A stretch of DNA of 64,000 nt from Candidatus Eisenbacteria bacterium (GTDB taxonomy: Bacteria; Eisenbacteria; RBG-16-71-46; JAFGJU01), in NCBI GenBank assembly GCA_026388185.1, contig JAPLKG010000006.1:1-64000 (forward strand). The letters run 5' to 3'. Within the stretch, counting starts at the first letter, position 1, and every line of letters starts with the position of its first letter. Below the pieces are notes generated by a model, which did no database searches, was not told the DNA's origin, and saw only the letters and a list, made by a program, of their open reading frames with translations. Shown piece after piece: positions 27,788-36,663 of this stretch. The translations under genes and the position numbers were made by a program.

Positions 27788-27830
27788 TTGGGCACGGCGC
27801 GAAAATGAAGTCACGCCGTGCCCAACTATT
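27788..27830. terminator. Bidirectional terminator between pruA and sppA
   Basis: TTGGGCACGGCG (27788-27799) pairs perfectly with CGCCGTGCCCAA (27814-27825), followed by CTATTTT. It separates two convergent genes. Confidence 0.85.
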
Positions 27831-27883
27831 TTGCAGACGTCACGTGTCCAGGAATCGCCCGCGCTGCGGCGCAGGTCACAACG

Positions 27884-30358
27884 TCAAGGCTCCACCTCAG
27901 TTACTTCGGGCAGATCGTCCATTATCAGCATCGGCCCGTCGCAAGACCTGAGGAGCGAGAGGCCCTGTGTTTCTTCGCCCGCCGAGAGCCCCAACAGGGT
28001 CTGGAAAATCGACTTCCTCGGTCTGTTGACGTACACGACTTCCACGTCGCCCTTGAGGCCGGCGAGCTTCTTCGCTTCCTGGATCGCTTCCTCGACGCCG
28101 CCCAGCTTGTCCACCAGGCCGATTGAGAGAGCCCTCCTTCCGGTGTAGACGTGGCCTCCTCCGATCTTGCGCACGTCCTCTGGCTTGAGCCCTCTGCCGG
28201 AGGCCACTTTCTCGACGAAGTAATCGTAGAATCGATCCACCATGTTTAACATCATGCTCATTTCTTCATCGCTCATGTGCCTTGACGTAGAGTACATGTC
28301 GATGTGCTCGCCGCGCTTGAAGGTCTCCAGGTTTATGCCGAGTTTCTCGTACGTGCCGCTCAGTATGGGCTTGAGGCCGGTAGCGCCTATGCTCCCCGTC
28401 AGTGTGAGCGGGTCGGCGATTATCTTGTTGGAGTTCATCGCAATCCAATATCCACCCGAACCGGCCACGTAACCCATCGAGGAAACGACGGGTTTCTTCT
28501 TCTTGGTCTTCTCTATCGCGTTCCAGATCGCGTCCGAGGCATAACCGTCACCGCCGGGGCTATCTATACGCCAGACTACGGCTTTGATGCTCTTGTCCTT
28601 CTCGACTCTCGAGAGCATCTTGGTCATTGTCTCGTGACCCATGAAGTTGCCCTCCATGAAGTCGCTTCCGTTCTTGCCTGGCAGAATGGCTCCCATCGCG
28701 AACACGACGGCCACCTTCTTCGGCTGGCCCCAATCGTATCTCCGATGCGTGAGCTTGGAGAGCTTCAAGTGTTGGTCCACCTTCGCGTCCGCCATCTTGG
28801 ACACGAGGCTGTCGGCGGCATCATAGAAGCCGATTTCGTCGACGAGCCCCTCCGCCTTCGCGTCCACCGGCATGATGATACTCCCGTCAGCAAGCGCCCT
28901 CAGCTTCTCCTTGTCCATGCCTCGGTCTTCGGAGACGGCGGAGAGCCACTCGTTGTAGACGTCGTCCATTATCTCGTCGATCTGCTGTTTGTATCCCTCG
29001 GGCAGCTTGTCCTCGGTAAAGTTGGCGTAGGCGCTCTTGTACGCGCACTCTCTGCAGGGGAATCGTTCAAACTCTATGCCGAGCTTCGCCAGGAAGTTCT
29101 TGTAGAGAAGCATGGTCCTGCCGAAGCCGAACGGCCCTATCGTTCCGGCAAAGGGGGTGACGATCTTGTCGGCGGAGGCCGCGAGGTAGTAATCGCTGAA
29201 GTCTCCGTTTCCGTCAAGGAATGCGACGACCGTCTTGCCTTCGTCCCTGCAACGCTTGACCTCGTCCCTCATCTCCTCGATCACCGCAAAATTGCTGATT
29301 CCTCTTATGTTGAGAAGAATCCCCTTGACCCACTTCTCTTTTCTGGCTCGTCTGAGCTCCTCGAGTACGGGGAACGCGTTGCTGTACTTCGCGCCCAGCG
29401 TGAATAGCCCCTCGCTCGATTGATCCCTCAGGTTTCCCTGGACGTTCAGCTTGATGACCTTGGAAGCGGGCTTGACCACCGAGCGCTGTAGCTCGGTCGA
29501 GCTGGAGACGTAGTAACTTGACCTGTCCGGACCGTCCTCCTCACTCTGCCCCGAGTAACCCAGGGAGTTACGGAGGAAGTTGAATCCGACGCCGAATCTC
29601 ACGTCTCCGCGGCCGTCTACGTCCCTATAGCCGGCGTTCAGGATCAGGCCGTCGATGGGTTCCAGTTCCACGCCGTAGCGAAGGGCGAGATCTGCAACGT
29701 CCGTGTGTTCGTCGAATTCCGTATCCAGCGTGAAGGTGAGCCTGTTTCCTAGAGATCCCATTCCGGGTAGGGGTCTTATCCCCGCGCCGACTTCATAGAA
29801 TCGTGAGAGAACATCGTCTCCGTAGTGAGGCTGATTGATGTTGCTGAGCTTTGCCCCCAACGAGAAGTGCCCGCACGGCCTCACAAGTAGAGCCGTACCA
29901 TAAGAAAACGCCTTCGAATTCCTCTCGTCCTCCATCCTCTGCCAGTTCCCGAAGAAACCCAGTCTCGCAAAGGACGATACTGAAAATCCCACGCCCGTCA
30001 AGAACGCTTCTTGCTTCGGCTTTGTGTCCCAGTCGCCGGAGTGTACGTATCCGAAGGAGAGAGCCTTGAGCTGAATTGAGAAGCTACTCAGCCTTTGCCG
30101 GCTGTTCTCCAACGTGCCGCCGTAAAATGTCCCGACGCCGCTGCGTAGCCCAATGGCAGCCGGGTTGGTAAAGACGGACTGAGGCCCGTCGCTTGTGGCC
30201 ATACTTGCGCCGTCGGGAGTCCAGGCGAGGACACTCCAGACCGGCGACAGGTCCGACGGTGTCGGAGACGCTGCCGACGAGCTGCCGGGGCCGAAGAGCA
30301 GGGCGGCCAGCAGAACAGCCCCCGGTAGCAGTTTCAGAGAAGACCGTAACGACTTCAT
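27884..30358 (-). CDS. sppA: Signal peptide peptidase SppA with N-terminal PorV-like beta-barrel region
   Basis: An 824-residue protein. Signal peptide 1-30. Residues about 35-280 resemble PorV/OMP barrels: SDGPQSVFTNPAAIGLRSGVG matches the barrel start seen in PorV-like proteins (compare 41559-42494), and alternating beta strands follow. Residues about 290-800 are a long-type (67K) SppA with two S49 domains. The lysine is in AASADKIVTP and the nucleophile Ser is in VAGSGGYWIAM. SppA cleaves leftover signal peptides. ATG 30358 follows GGAGG. Normal SppA has a single membrane anchor, so a barrel fused in front is odd and would put the protease at the outer membrane. Confidence 0.85.
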   Translation of the reverse strand: MKSLRSSLKLLPGAVLLAALLFGPGSSSAASPTPSDLSPVWSVLAWTPDGASMATSDGPQSVFTNPAAIGLRSGVGTFYGGTLENSRQRLSSFSIQLKALSFGYVHSGDWDTKPKQEAFLTGVGFSVSSFARLGFFGNWQRMEDERNSKAFSYGTALLVRPCGHFSLGAKLSNINQPHYGDDVLSRFYEVGAGIRPLPGMGSLGNRLTFTLDTEFDEHTDVADLALRYGVELEPIDGLILNAGYRDVDGRGDVRFGVGFNFLRNSLGYSGQSEEDGPDRSSYYVSSSTELQRSVVKPASKVIKLNVQGNLRDQSSEGLFTLGAKYSNAFPVLEELRRARKEKWVKGILLNIRGISNFAVIEEMRDEVKRCRDEGKTVVAFLDGNGDFSDYYLAASADKIVTPFAGTIGPFGFGRTMLLYKNFLAKLGIEFERFPCRECAYKSAYANFTEDKLPEGYKQQIDEIMDDVYNEWLSAVSEDRGMDKEKLRALADGSIIMPVDAKAEGLVDEIGFYDAADSLVSKMADAKVDQHLKLSKLTHRRYDWGQPKKVAVVFAMGAILPGKNGSDFMEGNFMGHETMTKMLSRVEKDKSIKAVVWRIDSPGGDGYASDAIWNAIEKTKKKKPVVSSMGYVAGSGGYWIAMNSNKIIADPLTLTGSIGATGLKPILSGTYEKLGINLETFKRGEHIDMYSTSRHMSDEEMSMMLNMVDRFYDYFVEKVASGRGLKPEDVRKIGGGHVYTGRRALSIGLVDKLGGVEEAIQEAKKLAGLKGDVEVVYVNRPRKSIFQTLLGLSAGEETQGLSLLRSCDGPMLIMDDLPEVTEVEP

Positions 30359-30532
30359 CGAACCCTCCTTCTGGGATACGTTTGTGACCAGTCCCATAAC
30401 GTGGCCGGTCCTACGATCTGTTCCGTTGATCTATTCCGTCGTGCGTCCAATCGTCTGTCTTGGCGTACGTTCTATGATACGCTACTGGAGTGCGACGGGG
30501 TGCAAATTCTTGAGCAACCGGGCGGTTTTGCG

Positions 30533-30561
30533 TTGACTTTGGCCTGTTTGTGCCTTATAAT
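30533..30561 (+). promoter_or_regulatory. Strong sigma-70 promoter
   Basis: TTGACT (30533-30538), 17 bases, TATAAT (30556-30561). The transcript would start near 30568, about 185 bases before the small lipoprotein gene. The leader contains a short hairpin TTGGAT / ATCCAA near 30657-30671. Nothing else is seen between 30359 and 30752. Confidence 0.65.
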
Positions 30562-30752
30562 GTCTGTGGACGAGCAACGGGGTTGGCACTTTGTCTTCAG
30601 GTCGGCCTCCTTGCTTTCAAATCATGTTCGTGCCTTGGAACATTCTGGGGTAGGGGTTGGATCCTATCCAAAGGTTTTCTGTGTCCTGCAGATCACCTAG
30701 AGGCGGTTCTCTCTTTCCTTAGAGCGTCCGTGGAAAAAGGAGCTGGTCACTG

Positions 30753-31097
30753 ATGATTCATCGCAGAACGGGTGTGGCGGTGTTGGCTTTCCTGGCTCTC
30801 ATCTTCATGATCACTTCTTGTGCCGATTCCGTGGCGGCGTCTTCGTTCGTAAGGCATGAGTCTTGGGCCAAGCACGAGCTGACTTCACCTCACCGTTTCA
30901 GCGGGTTAGTATTCTCTCCCACCGGCGACCCGGACGAGATCGCCACTGCCATCTGTCCCGGCGGGAAAGGGCTGACCGGAGAGACCGGCGATCTGATTGA
31001 TGCGCAGCCCGCCGAGAATGGCTGGCTGAGCGGCCGTGTCGCGGTGCGCAGTGCGATATTGCGCTACCTTGTGCGCTGCTTTCAGGTCGTGAGGTAA
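30753..31097 (+). CDS. Small predicted lipoprotein, unknown function
   Basis: A 114-residue protein. A signal peptide ends in a lipobox-like ITSC (Cys near residue 23). The rest shows no family I know. GGAG lies about 10 bases before the ATG and a strong promoter lies upstream. It is the first gene before the sigma-54 activator (60 bases further on) and may be co-transcribed with it. A spurious ORF cannot be excluded. Confidence 0.45.
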   Translation: MIHRRTGVAVLAFLALIFMITSCADSVAASSFVRHESWAKHELTSPHRFSGLVFSPTGDPDEIATAICPGGKGLTGETGDLIDAQPAENGWLSGRVAVRSAILRYLVRCFQVVR

Positions 31098-31156
31098 AGG
31101 ATCACTGATACGTCCTTTTGAATTGGAGAGCGTTCTTCATTCGGAGGCCCATTTAG

Positions 31157-34100
31157 ATGGAAAACGACTCTCGCAGTGATAAGGGCTTATGTCCTGACGA
31201 ACTGCACCCGATCTCGATTGTAGAGAAGGATGAAGAGATCGGAAATATACATTTCGACGCGTCTAACTTCTCGGGCGCTCTTGACTACTTTGCCAAGGCG
31301 AGGGGGTCCGCGCTCGAGCTTTCTCTCAATACAAAAGCAGCCTACCTAGACCTCAAGATTGCTTCCTGCTACAAGGCGAAAGGTGATCACGGCCGCGCGA
31401 TCGAGTACGCGGTGCTCGCCAAGGAGACTTTCCGCAAGGAGAATGACCTGCTTGGTTTGGGCAGAGCATACTGCTTGGACGGGATGCTTCACGCCGAGAT
31501 TGGCCGCTACGGGAAGGGGCGGAGGCTTTGTGAGACCGGTCAGAGATTGTTGAAAGGGACCGGTGAGTTCCTCGAGCTGGGCAAGGTCCAGAACTGGCTC
31601 GGCTTCATTCATACCCGGCTCGGAAACATTCCCAAAGCAAGAGAGTATTTTGAAGGGGCGCTCGTTGCCTTCCGTAGCGTTCAGAACGACGACGGGATTT
31701 CCCAGGCCTTGAACAATCTCGGCATCCTGCACAAGAATCTGTCCGAATGGCGCGAGGCAGCAGGATTTTTTGAAAAAGCTCTGGCAATAAGCGTAAAAAG
31801 CGGCAATTTCGCGCGCATGGCCACCTATTCTCTGAACCTGGGCATTGTGCATTTCAGGCTCGGCGAGTGGGGACTTGCGCTGCGGGAGTTCTCCAGAAGC
31901 CTTGAGATCTGCACGCAGATCGGAAACAGGGCAGGAGCCGCGCGAACCAGACTGGCCGCGGCGAACGTCAGCCTGCGCAAGAGAGAATGGGCCGGCGCCG
32001 AGGCCTCGTACCGTGACGTACTTGCGACAAGCCGAGAGCTTGGGTGCAAACGCGAAGAGGTCCTCGCGCTGGAATTCCTGGGAGAACTGGAACTCACCAA
32101 GGGCAATTCGGATAACGCTCTCGAACTCTTGAAGGAAGCCGAGGCCCTGGCACTCGAGATTGCACCGAGGGGAGACCTCGTCATGGAGGTGGCCAGGCGT
32201 GCCGCGGAAGCCCACCTTTCCCGCGGTGAGATTGATGACGCACTCGCTGCTGCTGAGAGGGCCGCTGACATCGCTCGCTCCGTGGGTGATCGTTGCGAGG
32301 AAGCTCTAGCAAGGCGAGTGACCGGAGTCGCACTGTGGCATAAGGGCGAGTGGGAAAAGGGACGGCAGATCATAGAAGACGTTCTCTCGACGCTCACGAG
32401 CGTTGGTGAGAGGTTTGAAGTCGCAAGAACTCTTCTCATTTCAGGAAAGGCGATTGTCTCTGAACTCCCCGGTGGCGGTGTGAGCGGAGAGCTGTCCGAC
32501 AAGGCGGTCTCATTCCTGCGGCAGGCCATGGGAGTTTTCTTGAGTTTTGAAGTGAAGGGTTGGGCGGCCCTCGCGATAGTTGAATTGGCTCGATTTTATC
32601 TCACGAAGGCCGTGCCCGACGAATCGCTCAATCACATAGACGAGGCCGAGAGGCTCTTGAGCGACGTGGAGGAGCCCGAAATCCACGCTGCTCTCGCCGG
32701 TGTGAGGGCGGCGCTTGAACAAGCTTTCGTCAGTTCCACTCTTTCGTCCTCCAGCGAATTCAAGATACTCGAAGAGCTGGGCAAGCTCCTCGGTGGCGAC
32801 GAGGACCCCGAAAGAACGCTGGACGAACTCATGCAGTTGATCCTGGCGCGTTCCGACGCCGACCGGGGTCTCATTGCTTTTGTAGCGGACGGAGCGGAGC
32901 CTCATATCTGGGCGGTCAAGAGGCTGTCCTCGAAGGAAGCTCTCGGCATCATCGGCTCTCTGAGGGAGGCTCTACCGGCTGAAATGGCCGGTTCGCCTCG
33001 CGTCGTCACAAGCATCCGCTCGGACAAGATACTGTCACAGCTTCCGGCGCTCGAGCGCGTTCAGAGCTTTGCGCTCGTGCCCCTCAACCTGCCCTCGGGC
33101 CAGAAGGGAATCGTCTACGCGGATAGACTCGTGGGCAATCGCCTTGGTGCCTTCAAGCAGAGGGAGCTAAATCTCCTCGCCGTCATGTCCGGCATCGCCA
33201 CGCTTGCTGCGGTCGAGGCCGAAAGGGTCGTGCGGATGAGGGAAAGCGCGGCTCGGAGGCAAAGGCTCGATTTCACGCGCTCCTTCGACGGAATAGTGAC
33301 GCAGAACAAAGAGATGCTCGAGATACTCAGCCTCGTCGAGAAAGTCGGATCGAGCTCCGCCACCATTCTTATACTGGGAGAGACAGGGACGGGGAAGGCC
33401 CTGGTCGCCGAAGCCATACATAGCTGTAGCCCACGGAAGGACAAGCCGTTCGTTCCGATAAGCTGCTCCTCAATACCCGACTCGCTCCTTGAAAGCGAGC
33501 TTTTCGGCCACGTGCAGGGTGCCTTCACGGGCGCCATTCGCGACAAGAGAGGGCTTTTTGAAGAAGCTGAAACGGGCACCGTATTTCTGGATGAGGTCGC
33601 CAAGACGACGAAGAGCATACAGGCCAAGCTCCTTCATTTCCTGGACAAGAAGGAAATCCGGGCCGTGGGCTCGACGAAGTGGAAGCGTGTGGACGGCCGC
33701 ATCATATGTGCCACAAACACCGACCTCAAGGTGATGATAAGAGAGGGCGAATTCCTCGAGGATCTCTACTACCGCCTCAGTGACATCACGATTTCGGTGC
33801 CGTCTTTGAGGGAAAGAAGAGATGACATCCCTCTCCTTATCGAGCATTTCCTCAAAGCTTCCGGCGCGCAAGACAACAAGCCCGTGCGAAGCGTCACCAG
33901 GGGAGCGATGCAGCTACTCATGGACTACGATTGGCCCGGCAACGTGCGGGAACTTGAAAAAACGGTGAAGAGAATGCTCGTTCTGGCTCCTCCGGTTGGC
34001 GAGCTTGGTTCCGAGTTGCTACCCCCCGAAATCAGGGAGCAAAAGATTGACGCGGTCGGGACCGGGGCGCTCAAGACCGAGGTGGAGAGAACGGAGCGCA

Positions 34101-34249
34101 GAGTCATTTCGGAAGCCCTCGAGAAACACGGTTGGAACAAGGCGCGCGCTGCAAAGTTCCTCAACATCAGCTATCCGACCCTCCTCAAGAAAATCGTAGA
34201 GCTCGACCTTGACCGCAGACATCACTCGAAGACTACCAACAGGGGCTAA
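31157..34249 (+). CDS. TPR-GAF sigma-54-dependent transcriptional activator
   Basis: A 1,030-residue regulator. At least ten TPR-like helical repeats span about 25-520 (for example NTKAAYLDLKIASCYKAKGDHGRAIEYA, ALNNLGILHKNLSEWREAAGFFEKAL). A GAF-like domain at about 545-700 has RSDADRGLIAFVADG and FALVPLNLPSGQKGIVYADR. The AAA+ domain (about 715-945) has Walker A GETGTGKA, the sigma-54 loop GAFTGA (near 790), Walker B TVFLDEV and the sensor region WPGNVRELEK. A Fis-type helix-turn-helix closes it (ISEALEKHGWNKARAAKFLNISYPTLLKKI). No receiver domain is present, so control is through ligand or protein binding to the TPR and GAF parts. Sigma-54 promoters lie 220-830 bases downstream, making it their likely regulator. 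Confidence 0.9.
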   Translation: MENDSRSDKGLCPDELHPISIVEKDEEIGNIHFDASNFSGALDYFAKARGSALELSLNTKAAYLDLKIASCYKAKGDHGRAIEYAVLAKETFRKENDLLGLGRAYCLDGMLHAEIGRYGKGRRLCETGQRLLKGTGEFLELGKVQNWLGFIHTRLGNIPKAREYFEGALVAFRSVQNDDGISQALNNLGILHKNLSEWREAAGFFEKALAISVKSGNFARMATYSLNLGIVHFRLGEWGLALREFSRSLEICTQIGNRAGAARTRLAAANVSLRKREWAGAEASYRDVLATSRELGCKREEVLALEFLGELELTKGNSDNALELLKEAEALALEIAPRGDLVMEVARRAAEAHLSRGEIDDALAAAERAADIARSVGDRCEEALARRVTGVALWHKGEWEKGRQIIEDVLSTLTSVGERFEVARTLLISGKAIVSELPGGGVSGELSDKAVSFLRQAMGVFLSFEVKGWAALAIVELARFYLTKAVPDESLNHIDEAERLLSDVEEPEIHAALAGVRAALEQAFVSSTLSSSSEFKILEELGKLLGGDEDPERTLDELMQLILARSDADRGLIAFVADGAEPHIWAVKRLSSKEALGIIGSLREALPAEMAGSPRVVTSIRSDKILSQLPALERVQSFALVPLNLPSGQKGIVYADRLVGNRLGAFKQRELNLLAVMSGIATLAAVEAERVVRMRESAARRQRLDFTRSFDGIVTQNKEMLEILSLVEKVGSSSATILILGETGTGKALVAEAIHSCSPRKDKPFVPISCSSIPDSLLESELFGHVQGAFTGAIRDKRGLFEEAETGTVFLDEVAKTTKSIQAKLLHFLDKKEIRAVGSTKWKRVDGRIICATNTDLKVMIREGEFLEDLYYRLSDITISVPSLRERRDDIPLLIEHFLKASGAQDNKPVRSVTRGAMQLLMDYDWPGNVRELEKTVKRMLVLAPPVGELGSELLPPEIREQKIDAVGTGALKTEVERTERRVISEALEKHGWNKARAAKFLNISYPTLLKKIVELDLDRRHHSKTTNRG

Positions 34250-34472
34250 ACAACCTTTCTCAATTGCCTTTTTCCGTGTAAAGAAGATTTATACTCGTAA
34301 TTGATTGCCGGTTAAGGCATTAGAGACGCTCCGGTGGAGACTATAAAGTCTCTTTACATTGAGCCGATCTTCACTTCGCTGCGAGCCTGGCGACCAAGTT
34401 TCCAGAGTCGGCTAACCGATTCCATTACAACTGATTACCCATGGTAACTTAATGCTCCATTTGTTGAGAACT

Positions 34473-34488
34473 TGGCACATTCAGTGCT
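34473..34488 (+). promoter_or_regulatory. Sigma-54 promoter facing a non-coding stretch
   Basis: TGGCACATTCAGTGCT fits TGGCACG-N4-TTGCW at all fixed positions except two (A for G at 7, G for T at 12). The GG and GC elements have the correct spacing. The predicted start is near 34499. No ORF follows before 34660. Confidence 0.55.
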
Positions 34489-34498
34489 CTTATAATGG

Positions 34499-34660
34499 AG
34501 CGTGGGGCTTCCGAAAGTGCGCCTGGGTTGGTCGGTGTCGGCCTGCGGAACCTGTAGACTTGAGCCCCGGCCTCAATAAATGACAGTGTGAAGCAAGGCT
34601 ACCGGCTAACCCGGGGCACGCACTGAAGGCAGAGAGTCCAGAGCCCTCTGCAAATTTCTT
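34499..34660 (+). ncRNA. Candidate structured small RNA driven by sigma-54
   Basis: There is no ORF with a start site. GTGCG-CC-GGGTT (from 34517) can pair with AACCC-GG-CGCAC (to 34623), and a competing pairing GGGGCT (34504-34509) / AGCCCC (34563-34568) exists. A terminator-like hairpin GCAGAG (34629-34634) / CTCTGC (34646-34651) is followed by AAATTTCTT. It matches no RNA family I know. Confidence 0.4.
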
Positions 34661-34686
34661 GACAATTGGGCTGGGTGTGCTATCAT
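34659..34686 (+). promoter_or_regulatory. Sigma-70 promoter of a second candidate small RNA
   Basis: TTGACA (34659-34664), 16 bases, TATCAT (34681-34686). The start is predicted near 34693. It abuts the end of the previous candidate RNA. Confidence 0.6.
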
Positions 34687-34692
34687 AGAGTC

Positions 34693-34806
34693 AGATCTAA
34701 AATATCGTGAGTACTGGGAAGCGGCTCCCTTCTAATAGCAAGTGACCTCGTTCAAATGCCTGCTGGTGATTGCTTCCACAAAAGCCGCTTCCCATCTTCT
34801 TTTCCC
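34693..34806 (+). ncRNA. Candidate small RNA with long closing hairpin
   Basis: An 11-bp perfect stem GGGAAGCGGCT (34716-34726) / AGCCGCTTCCC (34783-34793) is followed by ATCTTCTTTT, a terminator tail. Inside it, AGCAA-T-ACC (34737-34747) pairs with GGT-A-TTGCT, extending a rod-like fold. No ORF. Between 34810 and 35020 I see nothing definite. Before 34470 there is only a weak GAGACT / AGTCTC hairpin (34337-34352) after the activator gene. Confidence 0.5.
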
Positions 34807-35025
34807 CCCGGTTTTTTGATCCCCTCGCTTGACACGGCTCTGCTGCGAGCGTAGCGCGGCCTCGGCGTGTGGCGTTACAGCCACAGTTGTACCCTGTAGC
34901 AGCGTTGCATCGCCGTCGGAGGCCGGATCGATCTTGCCGAATCAACGACCCCCCTTTGGGCCGCCGCAGATAAGCGAGCGCGCAACTGGTTTTGTCTTGT
35001 CCTGTTATGCGGCGCCGGCGTGTGG

Positions 35026-35041
35026 TGGCATCGGTTGTGCA
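35026..35041 (+). promoter_or_regulatory. Upstream sigma-54-like promoter (tandem copy)
   Basis: TGGCATCGGTTGTGCA has GG and GC at the correct spacing, with deviations at 6, 7 and 12. It lies 43 bases before the better copy at 35069. Confidence 0.35.
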
Positions 35042-35068
35042 AACAGCTCCCGCGACCAAGCCCGTTAG

Positions 35069-35084
35069 TGGCACACCGCTTGCA
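35069..35084 (+). promoter_or_regulatory. Sigma-54 promoter of the surface-protein operon
   Basis: TGGCACACCGCTTGCA fits the consensus except for A at position 7. The predicted start near 35095 gives a short leader that contains the GGAGGTG ribosome site of the lipoprotein gene. Confidence 0.7.
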
Positions 35085-35110
35085 TAGGTGTGCTGATGGA
35101 GGTGAAAGAG

Positions 35111-35989
35111 ATGAGAAGTAGCGCGCGTTGCCTGGCATTCAAGATGAGCTACGTGACACTCATGGTGGCTGCTCTTGCCGTTCTCTTCGCGGCGGGATGT
35201 ATGGACGAAGACAACGATGTCTACGTGGATCGCACTCCTCCGAGGGCGCCGCAAGGAGTGTTCACCGTCACCGGAGATGGACAGGTGGACATCTATTGGC
35301 TGGCGAACCGCGAGTCCGACCTCGGCGGCTATAGGATCTACTGGAACGACGAGGCAGCAGGTTACTACGAATACGTGACCACCACTTCCGGCACGCATTT
35401 TACCGACACGGACGTGACAAACGGCAACACCTACTACTACGCCGTATCGGCGTTCGACAGGGACGGGAACGAGAGCGATCTCAGCTACGAGACTGTCTCG
35501 GACACGCCGAGACCGGAAGGGTTTGATCTTGCTCTGTATGATTTTTCGGGACCCAATGCCGCGTTGAGCGGATACGTCTTCAGCGACGAGACAAGACAGT
35601 TGTATTCCCTGGCCGCGACACCCGCAACGGACATTTACTACGGCTACGTTGGCGAAGAGTGCGTGATGTTCACGTGGAATCCCGACCCCGAGTGGCCTCT
35701 GACCGACATACAGGACGGTGGCTACAGACCGCTCGCCGAACTTGATGACGCGCCTCCGGGGGGGTGGGCAGAGAGTGGTTGGGTCGTGCTCACCGAGGGA
35801 CACAGCTACTTTGTGTGGACCAGAGACAACCACTACGCCAAGTTCTACGTGAAGAGTGTTCGGCCGGAATATGTCATCATGGACTGGGCCTACCAAGTGG
35901 ACGCCGGAAATCCTGAACTTGCGAAAGAGAAACTGGCCAGACGCAGTGGCGACCTGGAACCCGGCACTCCGATTGAGCCGGTCGAATGA
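35111..35989 (+). CDS. Lipoprotein with fibronectin type III domain
   Basis: A 292-residue protein with signal peptide and lipobox FAAGC (Cys near residue 30). An FN3 domain at about 40-130 has PPRAPQGVFTVTGDGQVDIYWLANRESDLGGYRIYW and GNTYYYAVSAFDRDGNESD. The C-terminal part (about 140-290) is Tyr- and Trp-rich with no family I can name. ATG 35111 is set by GGAGGTG 7 bases upstream; the longer frame to GTG 35090 would overlap the predicted transcription start. First gene of a sigma-54-driven run. Its stop overlaps ATG 35986, and the next gene probably starts at 36004. Confidence 0.75.
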   Translation: MRSSARCLAFKMSYVTLMVAALAVLFAAGCMDEDNDVYVDRTPPRAPQGVFTVTGDGQVDIYWLANRESDLGGYRIYWNDEAAGYYEYVTTTSGTHFTDTDVTNGNTYYYAVSAFDRDGNESDLSYETVSDTPRPEGFDLALYDFSGPNAALSGYVFSDETRQLYSLAATPATDIYYGYVGEECVMFTWNPDPEWPLTDIQDGGYRPLAELDDAPPGGWAESGWVVLTEGHSYFVWTRDNHYAKFYVKSVRPEYVIMDWAYQVDAGNPELAKEKLARRSGDLEPGTPIEPVE

Positions 35990-36003
35990 GGAGGTGTAGC
36001 GAA

Positions 36004-36591
36004 ATGAGGGATCGCACCAGCAAAGACGGGACGAGTCTCACCGACCGCGTGGTACCGGGGCGCAAACTCGGGGACCTGTCGTTGTTCTCACTCTTGATTG
36101 CCGTCGCCGCGCTACCATTTCTTGCGGGTTGCATCGCCTACCTGCACACGAGCCTTCCCATCGTCATAGAGACGGGAGGGCACCACGGATACTACGGCGA
36201 CCGCGGGTACAGTGCGAGGCCTCACCCGCAATACTATTGCTACGATTGTCACGGCTACACGTACTTTGATCCCTACTACGACTATTGTGTCCAGTATGGT
36301 TTTAGATTCAGATGGAGTGATTATCCGTCTGCCGGGAGATACTACAGACAACACTATCCGGTCATCGTGCAGAAGACGCCTCACTTCGGTGAGTACAAGT
36401 ACAAGCCTGATTACAGGACGAGTTCGAAGTACGAGAGGCCTCCCGACTACGAGGCCTTGAAGAAATCGGAAGGGAGGACTTTCTACGAGGGAAGAAAGAC
36501 TGCCGGCGAGAAGTCTATTGGCGGGAAGTCTTCTGCCTCGAAGGCGACGCAGGGAAAGAAGTCGTCAGGGAAGTCGTCCGTCGGAAAATAG
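36004..36591 (+). CDS. Tyr-rich lipoprotein with CYDCH motif
   Basis: A 195-residue protein with an unusually long N-region before the signal helix and a lipobox FLAGC near residue 39. The middle is rich in Tyr and His and contains CYDCHGYTYFDPYYDYC, a motif shared with the next gene. The C-terminal 45 residues are Lys/Ser/Gly-rich (KSIGGKSSASK). AGGAGGTG lies 7 bases before ATG 36004. No known family. The Cys and His residues could bind metal or heme (CxxCH is present), which is inference. Confidence 0.65.
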   Translation: MRDRTSKDGTSLTDRVVPGRKLGDLSLFSLLIAVAALPFLAGCIAYLHTSLPIVIETGGHHGYYGDRGYSARPHPQYYCYDCHGYTYFDPYYDYCVQYGFRFRWSDYPSAGRYYRQHYPVIVQKTPHFGEYKYKPDYRTSSKYERPPDYEALKKSEGRTFYEGRKTAGEKSIGGKSSASKATQGKKSSGKSSVGK

Positions 36592-36663
36592 CGGTTGCAG
36601 TTCCGTGAAGATCGGAACGCACAAAAGTGCACTGTACGCTCGCATCGAGAGGAGTGATCGGGA

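Noticed and set aside
30575-30590. TGGCACTTTGTCTTC as a further sigma-54 promoter upstream of the small lipoprotein
   Set aside because: The -12 GC is missing at the required distance; a strong sigma-70 promoter already serves this region. The similar string at 53520 also lacks the -12 element.
34491-34496. TATAAT next to the sigma-54 site at 34473 as a sigma-70 promoter
   Set aside because: No acceptable -35 at 16-18 bases (TTGAGA lies 21 bases away), so the sigma-54 reading is preferred, although weak sigma-70 use is not excluded.
34697-35896. 399-residue minus-strand frame across the FN3 lipoprotein region
   Set aside because: The plus-strand lipoprotein has a signal peptide, lipobox, FN3 domain and ribosome site; the minus frame has none of these and also covers the candidate small RNA.
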